DNA of 64,000 bases from Pseudomonas svalbardensis (GTDB lineage: Bacteria; Pseudomonadota; Gammaproteobacteria; Pseudomonadales; Pseudomonadaceae), in the NCBI RefSeq assembly GCF_030053115.1, contig NZ_CP125619.1:931001-995000 (forward strand). Direction: 5' to 3'. The translations under genes and the position numbers were made by a program. Under the pieces are notes generated by a model. The model was not told where the DNA came from. It did no database searches and saw nothing but the letters and a program-made list of their open reading frames with translations. Shown here piece after piece: positions 45,805 through 55,668 of this stretch (its first letter is position 1; each line of letters opens with the position of its first letter).

Positions 45805-46716
45805 ATGAATCCACAAGAACTGAAGTCCATCCTCTCTTCCGGTCTGCTGTCTTTCCCGGTTACCGATTTCAATGCTCAGGGCGACTTCCATCGCGCGGGC
45901 TACATCAAACGTCTCGAATGGCTGGCCCCATACGGCGCCTCGGCATTGTTCGCCGCGGGCGGCACCGGTGAGTTCTTCTCTCTGGCGGCCAGCGAATATT
46001 CGGAAATCATCAAGACTGCCGTCGACACCTGCGAAACCAGCGTGCCGATTCTGGCCGGCGTTGGCGGTTCGACGCGTCAAGCCATCGAATACGCACAGGA
46101 AGCCGAGCGTCTGGGCGCCAAAGGTCTGTTGTTGCTGCCGCACTACCTGACCGAAGCTAGCCAGGACGGCGTTGCCGCCCATGTTGAAGCCGTGTGCAAA
46201 TCGGTGAAAATCGGCGTGGTGGTTTACAACCGCAACGTCTGCCGCCTGACCGCGCCGCTGCTGGAGCTTCTGGCTGAGCGCTGCCCAAACCTGATCGGCT
46301 ACAAGGACGGTCTGGGCGATATCGAGTTGATGGTGTCGATCCGTCGCCGCCTCGGTGATCGCTTCAGCTACCTGGGCGGCTTGCCGACCGCCGAAGTCTA
46401 CGCCGCAGCCTACAAGGCACTGGGCGTACCGGTTTACTCCTCGGCGGTGTTCAACTTCATCCCGAAAACCGCGATGGATTTCTACCACGCCATTGCCCGT
46501 GAAGATCACGCCACCGTCGGCAAGATCATCGACGACTTCTTCCTGCCATACCTGGACATCCGTAACCGCAAAGCCGGTTACGCCGTGAGCATCGTCAAGG
46601 CCGGGGCAAAAATTGCCGGCTATGACGCAGGTCCTGTGCGTGCACCGCTGACTGATCTGCTGCCAGAAGAGTATGAAATGCTCGCCGCGCTGATCGACAA
46701 GCAAGGTGCGCAGTAA
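45805..46716 (+). CDS. kdgD: 5-dehydro-4-deoxyglucarate dehydratase KdgD
   Basis: 303 residues, DapA-like TIM barrel. Converts 5-keto-4-deoxy-glucarate to 2-oxoglutarate semialdehyde with loss of water and CO2. [12 protein letters not shown] is the substrate loop, [11 protein letters not shown] holds the conserved Tyr, and the Schiff-base Lys is in [10 protein letters not shown]. First gene of the catabolic block. A terminator-like hairpin follows, so expression of the next gene may be partly separate. Confidence 0.92.
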   Translation: MNPQELKSILSSGLLSFPVTDFNAQGDFHRAGYIKRLEWLAPYGASALFAAGGTGEFFSLAASEYSEIIKTAVDTCETSVPILAGVGGSTRQAIEYAQEAERLGAKGLLLLPHYLTEASQDGVAAHVEAVCKSVKIGVVVYNRNVCRLTAPLLELLAERCPNLIGYKDGLGDIELMVSIRRRLGDRFSYLGGLPTAEVYAAAYKALGVPVYSSAVFNFIPKTAMDFYHAIAREDHATVGKIIDDFFLPYLDIRNRKAGYAVSIVKAGAKIAGYDAGPVRAPLTDLLPEEYEMLAALIDKQGAQ

Positions 46717-46734
46717 CACATCCGATTAAACAAG

Positions 46735-46759
46735 GCCGCTGAGTGATCAGCGGCTTTTT
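46735..46759 (+). terminator. Terminator or attenuator after kdgD
   Basis: GCCGCTGA-GTGA-TCAGCGGC followed by TTTTT. Confidence 0.8.
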
Positions 46760-46790
46760 GTGTGAGGACTTCTTTTAAGGAGAAAGGCCT

Positions 46791-48236
46791 GTGGCTGATT
46801 CAAAGCGTTTCGATAACTACATCGGTGGCCAATGGGTTGCCGGCGCCGACTACTCCACCAACATCAACCCATCGGAGTTGACCGACACCATCGGCGACTA
46901 CGCCAAGGCTGATCTGGCCCAGGTCCACGCTGCCATCGACGCCGCTCGCGCTGCGTTCCCGGCCTGGTCCACTTCGGGCATTCAGGCGCGTCACGATTCG
47001 CTGGATAAAGTCGGTACCGAAATCCTCGCGCGTCGCGAAGAGCTCGGCACCTTGCTGGCTCGGGAAGAGGGCAAGACCCTGCCCGAAGCCATCGGCGAAG
47101 TGACTCGCGCCGGCAACATCTTCAAGTTCTTCGCCGGTGAGTGCCTGCGCCTGTCCGGCGACTACCTGCCGTCGGTGCGCCCGGGTGTGAACGTCGAAGT
47201 CACTCGCGAAGCATTGGGCGTCGTTGGCCTGATCACCCCGTGGAACTTCCCGATCGCGATCCCTGCGTGGAAAATCGCCCCGGCCCTGGCCTACGGTAAC
47301 TGCGTCGTGCTGAAGCCGGCCGATCTGGTGCCGGGTTGCGCCTGGGCGCTGGCCGAAATCATCTCCCGCGCAGGCTTCCCGGCCGGCGTGTTCAACCTGG
47401 TGATGGGCAGCGGTCGTGTGGTGGGCGATGCGCTGGTGCAGAGTCCAAAAGTCGATGGCATCAGCTTCACCGGTTCCGTGGGTGTCGGTCGTCAGATCGC
47501 GGTCAACTGCGTGTCGCGTCAGGCCAAGGTTCAGCTGGAAATGGGTGGCAAGAATCCGCAGATCATTCTCGACGACGCCGACCTCAAGCAAGCGGTCGAG
47601 CTGTCGGTACAGAGCGCGTTCTACTCCACCGGCCAGCGTTGCACTGCCTCGAGCCGCTTCATCGTCACCGCCGGGATTCACGACAAGTTCGTTGACGCCG
47701 TGGCCGAGCGCATGAAGTCGATCAAGGTCGGTCACGCGTTGAAAGCCGGCACCGACATTGGTCCGGTCGTCTCGCAAGCGCAGCTTGAACAGGACTTGAA
47801 GTACATCGACATCGGCCAGTCCGAAGGCGCACGTCTGGTCAGCGGCGGTGGTCTGGTGACCTGCGACACCGAAGGTTACTACCTCGCGCCAACCCTGTTT
47901 GCCGACAGCGAAGCTGCGATGCGCATCAGCCGCGAAGAGATCTTCGGCCCGGTGGCCAACGTGGTTCGCGTAGCGGATTACGAGGCCGCGCTGGCCATGG
48001 CCAACGACACCGAGTTCGGTCTGTCGGCGGGCATCGCCACCACGTCGTTGAAGTACGCCAACCACTTCAAACGTCACTCCCAGGCCGGGATGGTGATGGT
48101 CAACCTGCCGACGGCGGGCGTGGATTACCACGTTCCATTCGGTGGGCGTAAAGGTTCATCCTATGGCTCCCGCGAGCAAGGTCGCTACGCGCAAGAGTTC
48201 TACACCGTGGTGAAGACTAGCTACATCGGCTGCTGA
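46791..48236 (+). CDS. 2,5-dioxovalerate (2-oxoglutarate semialdehyde) dehydrogenase
   Basis: 481-residue aldehyde dehydrogenase, GTG start behind AAGGAG. NAD(P)-binding WNFPIAIPAWKIAPAL and FTGSVGVGRQ, catalytic Glu in LEMGGKNPQII and Cys in GQRCTASSRF. With KdgD it finishes the route from galactarate/glucarate to 2-oxoglutarate. The C-terminal PFGGRKGSSYGSREQG is typical of the KGSADH type. Confidence 0.9.
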   Translation: MADSKRFDNYIGGQWVAGADYSTNINPSELTDTIGDYAKADLAQVHAAIDAARAAFPAWSTSGIQARHDSLDKVGTEILARREELGTLLAREEGKTLPEAIGEVTRAGNIFKFFAGECLRLSGDYLPSVRPGVNVEVTREALGVVGLITPWNFPIAIPAWKIAPALAYGNCVVLKPADLVPGCAWALAEIISRAGFPAGVFNLVMGSGRVVGDALVQSPKVDGISFTGSVGVGRQIAVNCVSRQAKVQLEMGGKNPQIILDDADLKQAVELSVQSAFYSTGQRCTASSRFIVTAGIHDKFVDAVAERMKSIKVGHALKAGTDIGPVVSQAQLEQDLKYIDIGQSEGARLVSGGGLVTCDTEGYYLAPTLFADSEAAMRISREEIFGPVANVVRVADYEAALAMANDTEFGLSAGIATTSLKYANHFKRHSQAGMVMVNLPTAGVDYHVPFGGRKGSSYGSREQGRYAQEFYTVVKTSYIGC

Positions 48237-48273
48237 CAGGAAACACCGCGGTATCGGCATCGATACCGCAACC

Positions 48274-48366
48274 TCTGTAGCCGCTGTCGAGTGGGACGAG
48301 GCTGCGATCTTTGCTTTTCAGGATCAAAAGATCGCAGCCTCGTTTCACTCGACAGCTGCTACAGGG
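48274..48366. repeat. REP-type inverted repeat between the dehydrogenase and transporter genes
   Basis: CTGTAGCCGCTGTCGAGTGG and its near-complement around GAGGCTGCGATCTTT. Same class as 12932-13033. Confidence 0.8.
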
Positions 48367-48415
48367 ATAAACCGTTTCACCCGCGCATAAAAATAATCAG
48401 TGGGAGTACATCTAC

Positions 48416-49783
48416 ATGCAAGCGACCAAGCCGACCCACGTCCGCTATTTGATTTTGCTCATGCTTTTTCTGGTGACCACGATCAACTACGCCGACCGGG
48501 CTACCATCGCCATCGCGGGCTCCAGCCTGCAAAAAGACCTCGGCATCGACGCGGTCACCCTCGGTTACATCTTCTCCGCATTCGGTTGGGCCTACGTGGC
48601 CGGGCAAATTCCCGGTGGCTGGTTGCTGGACCGTTTCGGCTCGAAAAAAATCTACGCGCTCAGCATCTTCACCTGGTCGCTGTTCACCGTGCTGCAGGGC
48701 TATGTCGGTGAGTTCGGCATGTCCACGGCGGTGGTTGCGCTGTTCATGCTGCGCTTCCTGGTGGGCCTGGCCGAAGCGCCATCCTTCCCCGGTAACGCAC
48801 GCATTGTTGCGGCCTGGTTTCCGACCGCTGAACGCGGTACGGCGTCTGCGATCTTCAACTCGGCGCAGTACTTCGCCACGGTGCTGTTTGCGCCGCTGAT
48901 GGGCTGGATCGTTTACAGCTTCGGCTGGCAGCATGTGTTCATCGTCATGGGCGTGATTGGCATCATCTTCTCGGGGATCTGGCTGAAGGTGATCTACAGC
49001 CCGCGTCAGCATCCGATGATCAATGACGCCGAGTTCAAGCACATCGCCGACAACGGCGGCATGGTCGACATGGACCAGGACAAAGGCAAAGGCAAAAAGG
49101 GAGACGGTCCGAAGTGGGACTACATCCGCCAGTTGCTGACCAACCGCATGATGCTCGGTGTGTATCTGGGCCAATACTGCATCAACGGCATCACCTACTT
49201 CTTCCTGACCTGGTTCCCGGTGTACCTGGTGCAAGAACGTGGCATGACCATCCTCAAGGCCGGTTTCATCGCCTCGTTGCCGGCGATCTGCGGCTTTATT
49301 GGTGGTGTGCTCGGCGGCGTGATTTCCGACTACCTGCTGCGCAAGGGCCATTCCCTGACCTTCGCCCGCAAGGCGCCGATCATTGCTGGCTTGCTGGTCT
49401 CCAGCAGCATCGTGGCCTGCAACTACGTTGACGTTGAATGGATGGTCGTCGGCTTCATGGCCCTGGCGTTCTTCGGCAAAGGCGTGGGTGCGCTGGGTTG
49501 GGCCGTGGTGTCTGACACCTCGCCAAAACAGATTGCTGGTCTCAGCGGTGGCTTGTTCAACACCTTCGGCAACATCGCTTCGATCACCACCCCGATTGTC
49601 ATCGGCTACATCATCAGCTCCACCGGTTCGTTCAAATGGGCGCTGGTGTTTGTCGGTTGCAACGCGCTGGTCGCAGTGTTCAGTTACCTGGTGATCGTCG
49701 GTCCGATCAAGCGTGTGGTACTCAAGGAACCGCCAGTCAGCGGTCCTGAAACCAATAACAAATTGTCTCAAGCGCATTCCTGA
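48416..49783 (+). CDS. Galactarate/glucarate MFS importer (GudP type)
   Basis: 455 residues, twelve helices of the anion:cation symporter family: [60 protein letters not shown]. This pattern is shared by GudP/GarP and ExuT. Its place between the dehydrogenase and garD points to uptake of galactarate or glucarate. Eleven bases separate it from garD. Confidence 0.87.
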   Translation: MQATKPTHVRYLILLMLFLVTTINYADRATIAIAGSSLQKDLGIDAVTLGYIFSAFGWAYVAGQIPGGWLLDRFGSKKIYALSIFTWSLFTVLQGYVGEFGMSTAVVALFMLRFLVGLAEAPSFPGNARIVAAWFPTAERGTASAIFNSAQYFATVLFAPLMGWIVYSFGWQHVFIVMGVIGIIFSGIWLKVIYSPRQHPMINDAEFKHIADNGGMVDMDQDKGKGKKGDGPKWDYIRQLLTNRMMLGVYLGQYCINGITYFFLTWFPVYLVQERGMTILKAGFIASLPAICGFIGGVLGGVISDYLLRKGHSLTFARKAPIIAGLLVSSSIVACNYVDVEWMVVGFMALAFFGKGVGALGWAVVSDTSPKQIAGLSGGLFNTFGNIASITTPIVIGYIISSTGSFKWALVFVGCNALVAVFSYLVIVGPIKRVVLKEPPVSGPETNNKLSQAHS

Positions 49784-49794
49784 GGAGCGGCGTC

Positions 49795-51348
49795 ATGCAG
49801 TTGATTGAACATTCCGACTCGCCGCGCTACATCCGCCTGCACGAGCGGGACAACGTAGTGATCGTGGTCAATGACCAAGGCGTGCCGGCCGGTACCGAAT
49901 TTCCGGACGGCCTGGTCACCGTGGACTTCGTGCCACAGAGCCACAAGGTCACCCTGGAAGACATTCCCGTGGGTGGCCAGGTGATTCGTTACGGGCAGAC
50001 CATTGGCTACGCGTTGCAGCCGATTCCGCGCGGTAGCTGGGTCAAGGAAGATCAACTGCGCATGCCCACCGCGCCACCGCTGGACAGCTTGCCGCTATCC
50101 ACCGAAGTGCCGGTGGCGCAGGCACCGCTGGAAGGCTTCACGTTCGAAGGTTATCGCAACGCCGACGGAACCGTCGGCACGCGCAACATTCTCGGGATCA
50201 CCACGACTGTTCAGTGCGTCACCGGCGTGCTTGATCACGCGGTCAAGCGCATCATGGACGAGTTGCTGCCCAAGTACCCGAACGTCGATGACGTGGTCGC
50301 GCTGACTCACAGCTACGGCTGCGGCGTGGCGATTACCGCGACTGACGCGTACATCCCGATCCGCACGGTGCGCAACCTGGCGCGCAACCCGAACCTGGGT
50401 GGCGAAGCGTTGGTGATCAGCCTTGGCTGCGAGAAATTGCAGGCCGGGCAGGTGATGCACGAGAACGACAGCTCGGTGGATTTGAGCGATCCGTGGTTGT
50501 ACCGCTTGCAGGATTCCAGTCACGGTTTCACCGAGATGATCGAGCAGATCATGGCGCTGGCCGAAACCCGTTTGAAGAAGCTCGATCAGCGTCGCCGGGA
50601 AACCGTGCCGGCGTCCGAGCTGATTCTCGGTATGCAGTGCGGCGGCAGCGATGCGTTTTCCGGCATCACCGCCAACCCGGCGTTGGGCTATGCCTCGGAC
50701 CTGTTATTGCGCGCGGGTGCGACGGTGATGTTTTCCGAAGTCACCGAAGTGCGCGATGCGATTTACCTGCTCACGTCCCGTGCGGAGACCGAGGAAGTCG
50801 CTCAGGAACTGGTGCGCGAGATGGACTGGTACGACCGTTACCTGGCCAAGGGCGAAGCGGATCGCAGCGCCAACACCACGCCGGGGAACAAGAAGGGCGG
50901 GTTGTCGAACATTGTCGAGAAGTCCCTGGGCTCGATCGTCAAATCCGGCAGCAGCGCGATCAACGGGGTGCTTGGCCCTGGCGAGCGCTTCAAGCGCAAA
51001 GGGCTGATCTTCTGTGCGACCCCTGCCAGTGACTTTGTCTGCGGGACGTTGCAATTGGCGGCGGGGATGAACCTGCATGTGTTCACCACCGGGCGTGGCA
51101 CGCCGTATGGTTTGGCGATGGCGCCGGTAGTGAAGGTGTCGACCCGGACCGAGCTGGCGCAGCGTTGGCCAGACCTGATCGACATCGATGCCGGACGGAT
51201 TGCGACCGGGCGGGCGTCGATTGAGGACCTTGGCTGGGAGTTGTTTCACTACTACCTGGATGTGGCCAGCGGCAAGAAGCAGACGTGGGCGGAGAAGCAC
51301 AAACTGCATAACGACATTACCTTGTTCAACCCTGCACCGATCACCTGA
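49795..51348 (+). CDS. garD: Galactarate dehydratase GarD
   Basis: 517 residues, UxaA/GarD family. N-terminal SAF-like part, then [28 protein letters not shown] and a C-terminal half with [20 protein letters not shown] and [15 protein letters not shown]. It removes water from galactarate to give 5-keto-4-deoxy-glucarate for KdgD. Last gene of the operon, followed by a partial REP and an IS110 element. Confidence 0.92.
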   Translation: MQLIEHSDSPRYIRLHERDNVVIVVNDQGVPAGTEFPDGLVTVDFVPQSHKVTLEDIPVGGQVIRYGQTIGYALQPIPRGSWVKEDQLRMPTAPPLDSLPLSTEVPVAQAPLEGFTFEGYRNADGTVGTRNILGITTTVQCVTGVLDHAVKRIMDELLPKYPNVDDVVALTHSYGCGVAITATDAYIPIRTVRNLARNPNLGGEALVISLGCEKLQAGQVMHENDSSVDLSDPWLYRLQDSSHGFTEMIEQIMALAETRLKKLDQRRRETVPASELILGMQCGGSDAFSGITANPALGYASDLLLRAGATVMFSEVTEVRDAIYLLTSRAETEEVAQELVREMDWYDRYLAKGEADRSANTTPGNKKGGLSNIVEKSLGSIVKSGSSAINGVLGPGERFKRKGLIFCATPASDFVCGTLQLAAGMNLHVFTTGRGTPYGLAMAPVVKVSTRTELAQRWPDLIDIDAGRIATGRASIEDLGWELFHYYLDVASGKKQTWAEKHKLHNDITLFNPAPIT

Positions 51349-51356
51349 TACCGCGT

Positions 51357-51393
51357 TATCGTTCATCGCGAGCAGCCTCGCTCCCACAGTGGA
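51357..51393. repeat. REP arm after garD
   Basis: TCATCGCGAGCAGCCTCGCT and CCCACAG. With the TGTGGGAG arm at 51434-51441 and the right half beyond the IS it rebuilds a complete BIME. Confidence 0.7.
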
Positions 51394-51470
51394 TCTTCTT
51401 CGTACACAGATTTTGTGTTCGACGCTGGACAAATGTGGGAGATTCTATGTTGCAGGGCAACCCCGCAACC

Positions 51471-52406
51471 TCAGGCCGGGTGGTATTCGCTCTGATTTTT
51501 CATCAGGGCAAATGCCACCCGGCAGAGTTTCCGGGCAAGGGCCACCAAGGCCTGGGTTTTCGAGAAGCCTCTTGCCAAATACGACTCGTAAAACGGTTTC
51601 CATTTAGCTGAGCGACAGGCTGCCATTGCGGCGTTGTAAGCCAACCGGCGGACTTCCGGATCCCCTTTTTTTGTCAGGTGCCGGGGGCCGTTCTTCTTCC
51701 CGGAGTCATCGACCGTAAGGTCCATCCCTAGAAACGCGATGAACGCATCACTATTGGCAAAATCACCGCGCATAAAGGTCGTCGCCAACCCGGTTGCAGT
51801 CAGTTCGCCAACCCCTTCGATGGCTTTGCAGCGGTCGATATTCTCTTCAATACCCGCCTCTTTGCTGACCTTGCGCAGCAGTTTCTGAATGGCCTGATCC
51901 GCTTGCTTGAAGGCCTTTTGCTGGGCGCTCTGTACTTTCTTCAACAAGGGTTCATTGGCCCAGCTCAGCATCAGACCGGCATGGTTCTGGATCAGCGTTG
52001 CACGTCTGTGGAGCAGGCTTTTCAGCGAGGTGTAGGCCTTGGGTGGTGGGCTCCAGATCCGCAGTCCGTCTTGTTCGTTCGTCAAATAACGCGCCAGCAG
52101 ACGGGCATCGCAGGGATCGTTCTTGGCTCGTTGGCCGATGCCGCGGCGATAGTTGCTCACCCGATAAGCATCCACGACATAGACCTGGTGCCCCATCGCA
52201 TGGGCCAGCTCGACGGTGTCCAGGTGGTAGATGTTGGTGGCTTCAACGGCGATAGCGCTTTGGGCGGGCAATGTTTTAAGCCAGCGTTTGAGGGCTGTTC
52301 GATCGTTCTTGATGGTGTCAGTGGTTAGCCGGTCGGAGCGATAGACAACTATTTCGGTCTTGGCGATATCGACGCCAACCACCGTCTGCGAAGTAAGGAT
52401 TGTCAT
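51471..52406 (-). CDS. IS110-family DEDD recombinase (element 2)
   Basis: 311 residues. RuvC-like residues: Asp13 in VVGVDIAKTE, Glu in AVEATNIYH, Asp pair in AKNDPCDARLLARYL. C-terminal Transposase_20 domain with AIEGVGELTATGLATTFM and GPRHLTKKGDPEVRRLAYNA. Where relatives often have ISK, this protein has LTK, so the candidate nucleophile is Thr. Differs widely from the element 1 enzyme. Its C-terminus matches the remnant at 36318-36403. Confidence 0.92.
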   Translation of the reverse strand: MTILTSQTVVGVDIAKTEIVVYRSDRLTTDTIKNDRTALKRWLKTLPAQSAIAVEATNIYHLDTVELAHAMGHQVYVVDAYRVSNYRRGIGQRAKNDPCDARLLARYLTNEQDGLRIWSPPPKAYTSLKSLLHRRATLIQNHAGLMLSWANEPLLKKVQSAQQKAFKQADQAIQKLLRKVSKEAGIEENIDRCKAIEGVGELTATGLATTFMRGDFANSDAFIAFLGMDLTVDDSGKKNGPRHLTKKGDPEVRRLAYNAAMAACRSAKWKPFYESYLARGFSKTQALVALARKLCRVAFALMKNQSEYHPA

Positions 52407-52424
52407 GACGAATCCTCGGAGCTA

Positions 52425-52597
52425 GGGTTTAAGAGCTTGTCGGGGTCTACCGTTGCGCTGGCTTGCCTCTATCGTCGGTTTTACCGATGAATTCCTTATC
52501 GGCGCTTTGGGTAGAAGGGGCGGGATGAGAAGTCTCCCACGGTCTGTACTGGTCAGAATCGAGCTTTTAGTCCCGCCCACCCCTTCAAGTCTAAACA
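52425..52597 (-). ncRNA. Predicted bridge RNA of IS110 element 2
   Basis: Minus strand, upstream of the recombinase. GGCGGGA (complement of 52571-52577) pairs with TCCCGCC to close a loop. The loop holds AAGCTCG (52560-52566), identical over seven bases to the left target, then a CTG/CAG mini-hairpin and GTGGGAG (52534-52540), complementary to the right target CTCCCAC. Further on a TCGGT-AAA-ACCGA hairpin separates GGAAT (near 52491) and GCAAG (near 52462), which match the element ends less well (four bases each). The arrangement is that of IS621 target and donor loops. Confidence 0.65.
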
Positions 52598-52601
52598 TAC
52601 A

Positions 52602-52636
52602 AGCGAGCTTGCTCCGGGCGGCGTTCCGACGATAGC
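52602..52636. repeat. Right half of the REP target of IS110 element 2
   Basis: AGCGAGCTTGCTCCGGGCGG then CGTTCCGACGATAGC. Shares its core with 15960-15992. Confidence 0.8.
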
Positions 52637-52711
52637 GGCCTAACAGACGCCGAGGGACTTGCTGGCTTATCATTAGCCCCCTAACGACGCTCACCCAAGG
52701 TTACCCCTGGC

Positions 52712-53653
52712 ATGCTGGCTATCTTCTTCGAAACCCTGAACATCACCGCGCCGGTGTTTGCCATGCTGTTTCTGGGGGCGCTGCTCAAGCGCATCGACTG
52801 GATCAACGACAATTTCATCCATACCGCGTCGGCCCTGGTGTTTAACGTCACCATGCCGGCGTTGTTGTTTCTGGGCATCCTGCATGCCGACCTGCACGCC
52901 GCGTTGCAACCGGCGCTGCTCATCTACTTCTCGCTCGCCACCCTGGCTAGTTTTGCCATCGCCTGGGGCTGGGCGATCTGGAAGTGCCCGAGGGAAGACC
53001 GGGGGATCTACACCCAGGGCGCTTTTCGCGGCAATAACGGGGTCATCGGCCTCGCACTGGCGGCAAGCATGTACGGCGACTACGGGATATCCCTCGGGGC
53101 GATTCTCGCGGCGTTGGTGATCTTGTTTTACAACACGCTCTCGACCATTGTGCTGGCGGTTTACAGCCCGGTGATCAAGTCCGACCCTTGGAGCATCTGC
53201 AAAAGCGTGATGGTCAATCCGCTGATCATCAGCGTGTTGGTTGCGGCGCCATTTGCCTACTTCAAGATCAGCTTGCCGGGATGGCTGGAGACGTCCGGCC
53301 AATACCTGGCGCAAACCACTTTGCCGTTGGCGCTGATCTGCATTGGCGGCACGCTGTCGCTGGCGGCCCTGCGCAAAAGCGGCAACATGGCGCTGAGCTC
53401 AAGCCTGGTGAAGATGATCGGCCTGCCTGTGCTGGCGACACTGGGGGCGTGGCTCTGGGGCTTTCGTGGTGCGGAGTTGGGGATTCTGTTCCTGTACTTC
53501 GGCAGCCCGACCGCCGCGGCCAGTTTTGTCATGGCCCGTCAGGCCAATGGCAATCATGAACTGGCGGCAGCGATCATCGTGATCACCACATTGATGGCGG
53601 CGGTCACCACCAACATCGGGATCTTCCTGTTGCAGTGGGGCGGGTGGATTTAG
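52712..53653 (+). CDS. AEC-family permease (auxin efflux carrier-like)
   Basis: 313 residues with about ten membrane helices in two halves: ITAPVFAMLFLGALLKRIDW, FRGNNGVIGLALAASMYG and YFGSPTAAASFVMARQANGN at the C-terminal half. Members move malonate, malate or similar acids, often with a proton. The substrate is unknown here. ATG 52712, immediately after the REP next to IS110 element 2; a promoter may have been separated by the insertion. Confidence 0.85.
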   Translation: MLAIFFETLNITAPVFAMLFLGALLKRIDWINDNFIHTASALVFNVTMPALLFLGILHADLHAALQPALLIYFSLATLASFAIAWGWAIWKCPREDRGIYTQGAFRGNNGVIGLALAASMYGDYGISLGAILAALVILFYNTLSTIVLAVYSPVIKSDPWSICKSVMVNPLIISVLVAAPFAYFKISLPGWLETSGQYLAQTTLPLALICIGGTLSLAALRKSGNMALSSSLVKMIGLPVLATLGAWLWGFRGAELGILFLYFGSPTAAASFVMARQANGNHELAAAIIVITTLMAAVTTNIGIFLLQWGGWI

Positions 53654-53682
53654 CTCCGGGATTTTCGGTGTTCTTCAGGGCC

Positions 53683-53751
53683 TCATCGCGAGCAGGCTCG
53701 CTCCCACATGGGAATGCATTTCAACTGTGGGAGCGAGCCTGCTCGCGATAG
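53683..53751. repeat. REP/BIME after the AEC gene
   Basis: ATCGCGAGCAGGCTCGCTCC and GGAGCGAGCCTGCTCGCGAT arms. Confidence 0.85.
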
Positions 53752-53782
53752 CAATCTTTCTTACACTACAAACGCCAGCCTG

Positions 53783-54163
53783 TTACTCCGGCTTCTGGTA
53801 GCTGTCGATCACTTCCTGCGCCGCCCGAAACGCATCGATGGCCGCCGGAACACCGGCATACACCGCGCAATGCAGCAGCGCTTCACGAATCTCTTCCACG
53901 GTGCAGCCATTGTTCAGCGCACCGCGCACGTGACCTTTCAATTCCTGCGGGCACTTCAACGCGGTCAGCGCGGCGAGGGTGATCAGGCTGCGGGTTTTCA
54001 ATGGCAAACCTTCGCGGTTCCAGACGCTGCCCCAGGCGTGTTCGTTGACGAAATCCTGCAGCGGTTGCGTGAACTCGGTGGCATTGCCCAGCGCGCGGTC
54101 GACGAAGGCGTCGCCCATCACTTGGCGGCGGACTTCAACCCCAGGCTTTTTATCATCGGTCAT
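53783..54163 (-). CDS. Carboxymuconolactone decarboxylase-family protein (PcaC-like)
   Basis: 126 residues, all-helical AhpD/CMD fold. VRRQVMGDAFVDRALGN, LKTRSLITLAALTALKCPQE and VRGALNNGCTVEEIREALLH follow the PcaC pattern. No CxxC pair, so decarboxylase-like and not AhpD-like. No other protocatechuate genes are near, so true PcaC activity is uncertain. The ATG overlaps the stop of the antiporter gene by four bases. Confidence 0.8.
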   Translation of the reverse strand: MTDDKKPGVEVRRQVMGDAFVDRALGNATEFTQPLQDFVNEHAWGSVWNREGLPLKTRSLITLAALTALKCPQELKGHVRGALNNGCTVEEIREALLHCAVYAGVPAAIDAFRAAQEVIDSYQKPE

Positions 54164-55221
54164 GGCAATTCCTTATTGTGGTGTTGGCGACGCCAGGCGC
54201 GCAGCGACGTGAACAGCAAAAACGCCATCAGCGCCGGCAGGACAAAAAACAGCATCAGGTGTTCAAGCTTGCCGGCCAACGGCATGCCGGTGGTGAACGA
54301 CACCACGTGCAGACCGTAAGCCAGATACAAACCCAAAAACAGCAGACCTTCGGCGCGGGTCACCCGGTAACCGGAATAAAACACCGGCAGGCACAGCACC
54401 GCGACGCCGAGCATCACCGGCAAGTCGAAATCCAGGGCGTTGGGCGATACCGACAGCGGTGTCGGAGCGATCAATGCGGTGAAACCCAGCACGCCCAAGA
54501 GGTTGAACAGGTTGCTGCCGATCACGTTGCCCACGGCGATCTCGCGCTCACCACGCAAGGCGGCGATCAACGAGGTGGCCAGTTCCGGCAGGGAGGTGCT
54601 GACGGCGACGATGGTCAGGCCGATGATCCGCTCCGACAACCCCAGATCGGTCGCGACCGAAACCGCTGCGCCCAACAGCAAGTGCCCGGCGTAGACCAGC
54701 ATCGCCAAACCCACGACGATCATCAGCAGGCTGCTGATCCATGGCGCTTGCGGGACTTCGTGGGTCGTCGATTGCGGGCGGGTCGAGTGCCGCGACTGGC
54801 GCAGCAGCAGGCCCAGATACAGCACCAGTGCCGCGAGCAGCAACACGCCATCGGCGCGGGTCAGTTCTTCGTTCCACGCCAATACGAACACCAAAAGACT
54901 GGCGCCGATCATCAGCGGAATATCCAGGCGCACCAGTTGCCGTGAAACCCGCAACGGGATGATCAGCGCCGAGAGCCCGAGGGTGACGAGGATGTTGAAG
55001 ATGCTACTGCCGATCACGCTGCCGACGGCGATGTCGGCGTTCTGCGCCAGGGTCGCTTGCAGGCTGACCGCCATCTGCGGTGCGCTGCTGCCGAGGGCGA
55101 CGATGGTCAGGCCGATAATCAGCGGTCGTACATGCAGGCGCGCGGCGAGGCGCACGGCGGCGCGCACCATCAACTCAGCGCCGGCGATCAGCAACAGCAA
55201 GCCGCTGAGCAATTCAATCAC
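54160..55221 (-). CDS. Sodium/calcium exchanger-family antiporter (YrbG type)
   Basis: 353 residues, ten helices with two inverted alpha-repeats. Repeat 1 reads GLTIVALGSSAPQMAVSLQA and repeat 2 reads GLTIVAVSTSLPELATSLIA. Repeat 2 keeps the ion-binding Glu; repeat 1 has Gln in that place. This could change ion preference or stoichiometry. A polar loop separates the halves near residue 145. Coupled with the CMD gene. Confidence 0.85.
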   Translation of the reverse strand: MIELLSGLLLLIAGAELMVRAAVRLAARLHVRPLIIGLTIVALGSSAPQMAVSLQATLAQNADIAVGSVIGSSIFNILVTLGLSALIIPLRVSRQLVRLDIPLMIGASLLVFVLAWNEELTRADGVLLLAALVLYLGLLLRQSRHSTRPQSTTHEVPQAPWISSLLMIVVGLAMLVYAGHLLLGAAVSVATDLGLSERIIGLTIVAVSTSLPELATSLIAALRGEREIAVGNVIGSNLFNLLGVLGFTALIAPTPLSVSPNALDFDLPVMLGVAVLCLPVFYSGYRVTRAEGLLFLGLYLAYGLHVVSFTTGMPLAGKLEHLMLFFVLPALMAFLLFTSLRAWRRQHHNKELP

Positions 55222-55271
55222 GCTGATCAGGGGTATATCGGCAAGTCCGAAAATGGTCGGTGCTCCGTCTA

Positions 55272-55646
55272 TCAGTCGTCGAGGGCTTGCACGCGAACCT
55301 TCGCGGTGCCACTGCGTAGCATGCCCAACTGTTCGGCCGCTTCACGTGACACGTCGATCAGGCGCCCACGAGAGTATGGCCCGCGGTCGTTGATGCGCAC
55401 CACGCAGGACCTGTCGTTATTCAGGTTGGTAATCTTCACCCGGGTGCCGAACGGCAACTGGCGATGGGCAGCGGTCAGGGAATTCTTGTTGAAACGCTCG
55501 CCACTGGCGGTGCGTTTGCCATGGTGTTTGGCGCCGTAATACGAGGCAACGCCAGTCTTGTTGTAACCGTGTGGATCGATGGCATCGGTGCTGGCGCAAC
55601 CGGCCAGCAGAGAGAACAGGGCGAAGGCACTGAGCAGACGCTTCAT
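55272..55646 (-). CDS. RlpA-like double-psi beta-barrel lipoprotein
   Basis: 124 residues. Lipobox LLAGC at Cys17, then a DPBB_1 domain: GVASYYGAKHHGKRTASGER, LPFGTRVKITNLNN and VVRINDRGPYSRGRLIDVSR. It has the Glu and Asp positions used by RlpA lytic transglycosylases but no C-terminal SPOR domain, so it is a short paralogue. Position matches PA4485. Confidence 0.85.
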   Translation of the reverse strand: MKRLLSAFALFSLLAGCASTDAIDPHGYNKTGVASYYGAKHHGKRTASGERFNKNSLTAAHRQLPFGTRVKITNLNNDRSCVVRINDRGPYSRGRLIDVSREAAEQLGMLRSGTAKVRVQALDD

Positions 55647-55668
55647 TTAGAAAGTTCCCAAAAACAAA

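Larger units (their letters stand above)
51442..52603 (-). mobile_element. IS110-family element 2 inserted in a REP
   Basis: Recombinase on the minus strand. The left flank ends AAATGTGGGAG (51441). The element ends at the AG (52602-52603) followed by CGAGCTTGCTCCGGGCGG. Rejoining gives TGTGGGAG-CGAGCTTGCTCC, the normal REP. About 197 bp of non-coding DNA lies upstream of the recombinase and 29 bp downstream. The REP position used is the same as for element 1. Confidence 0.87.
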
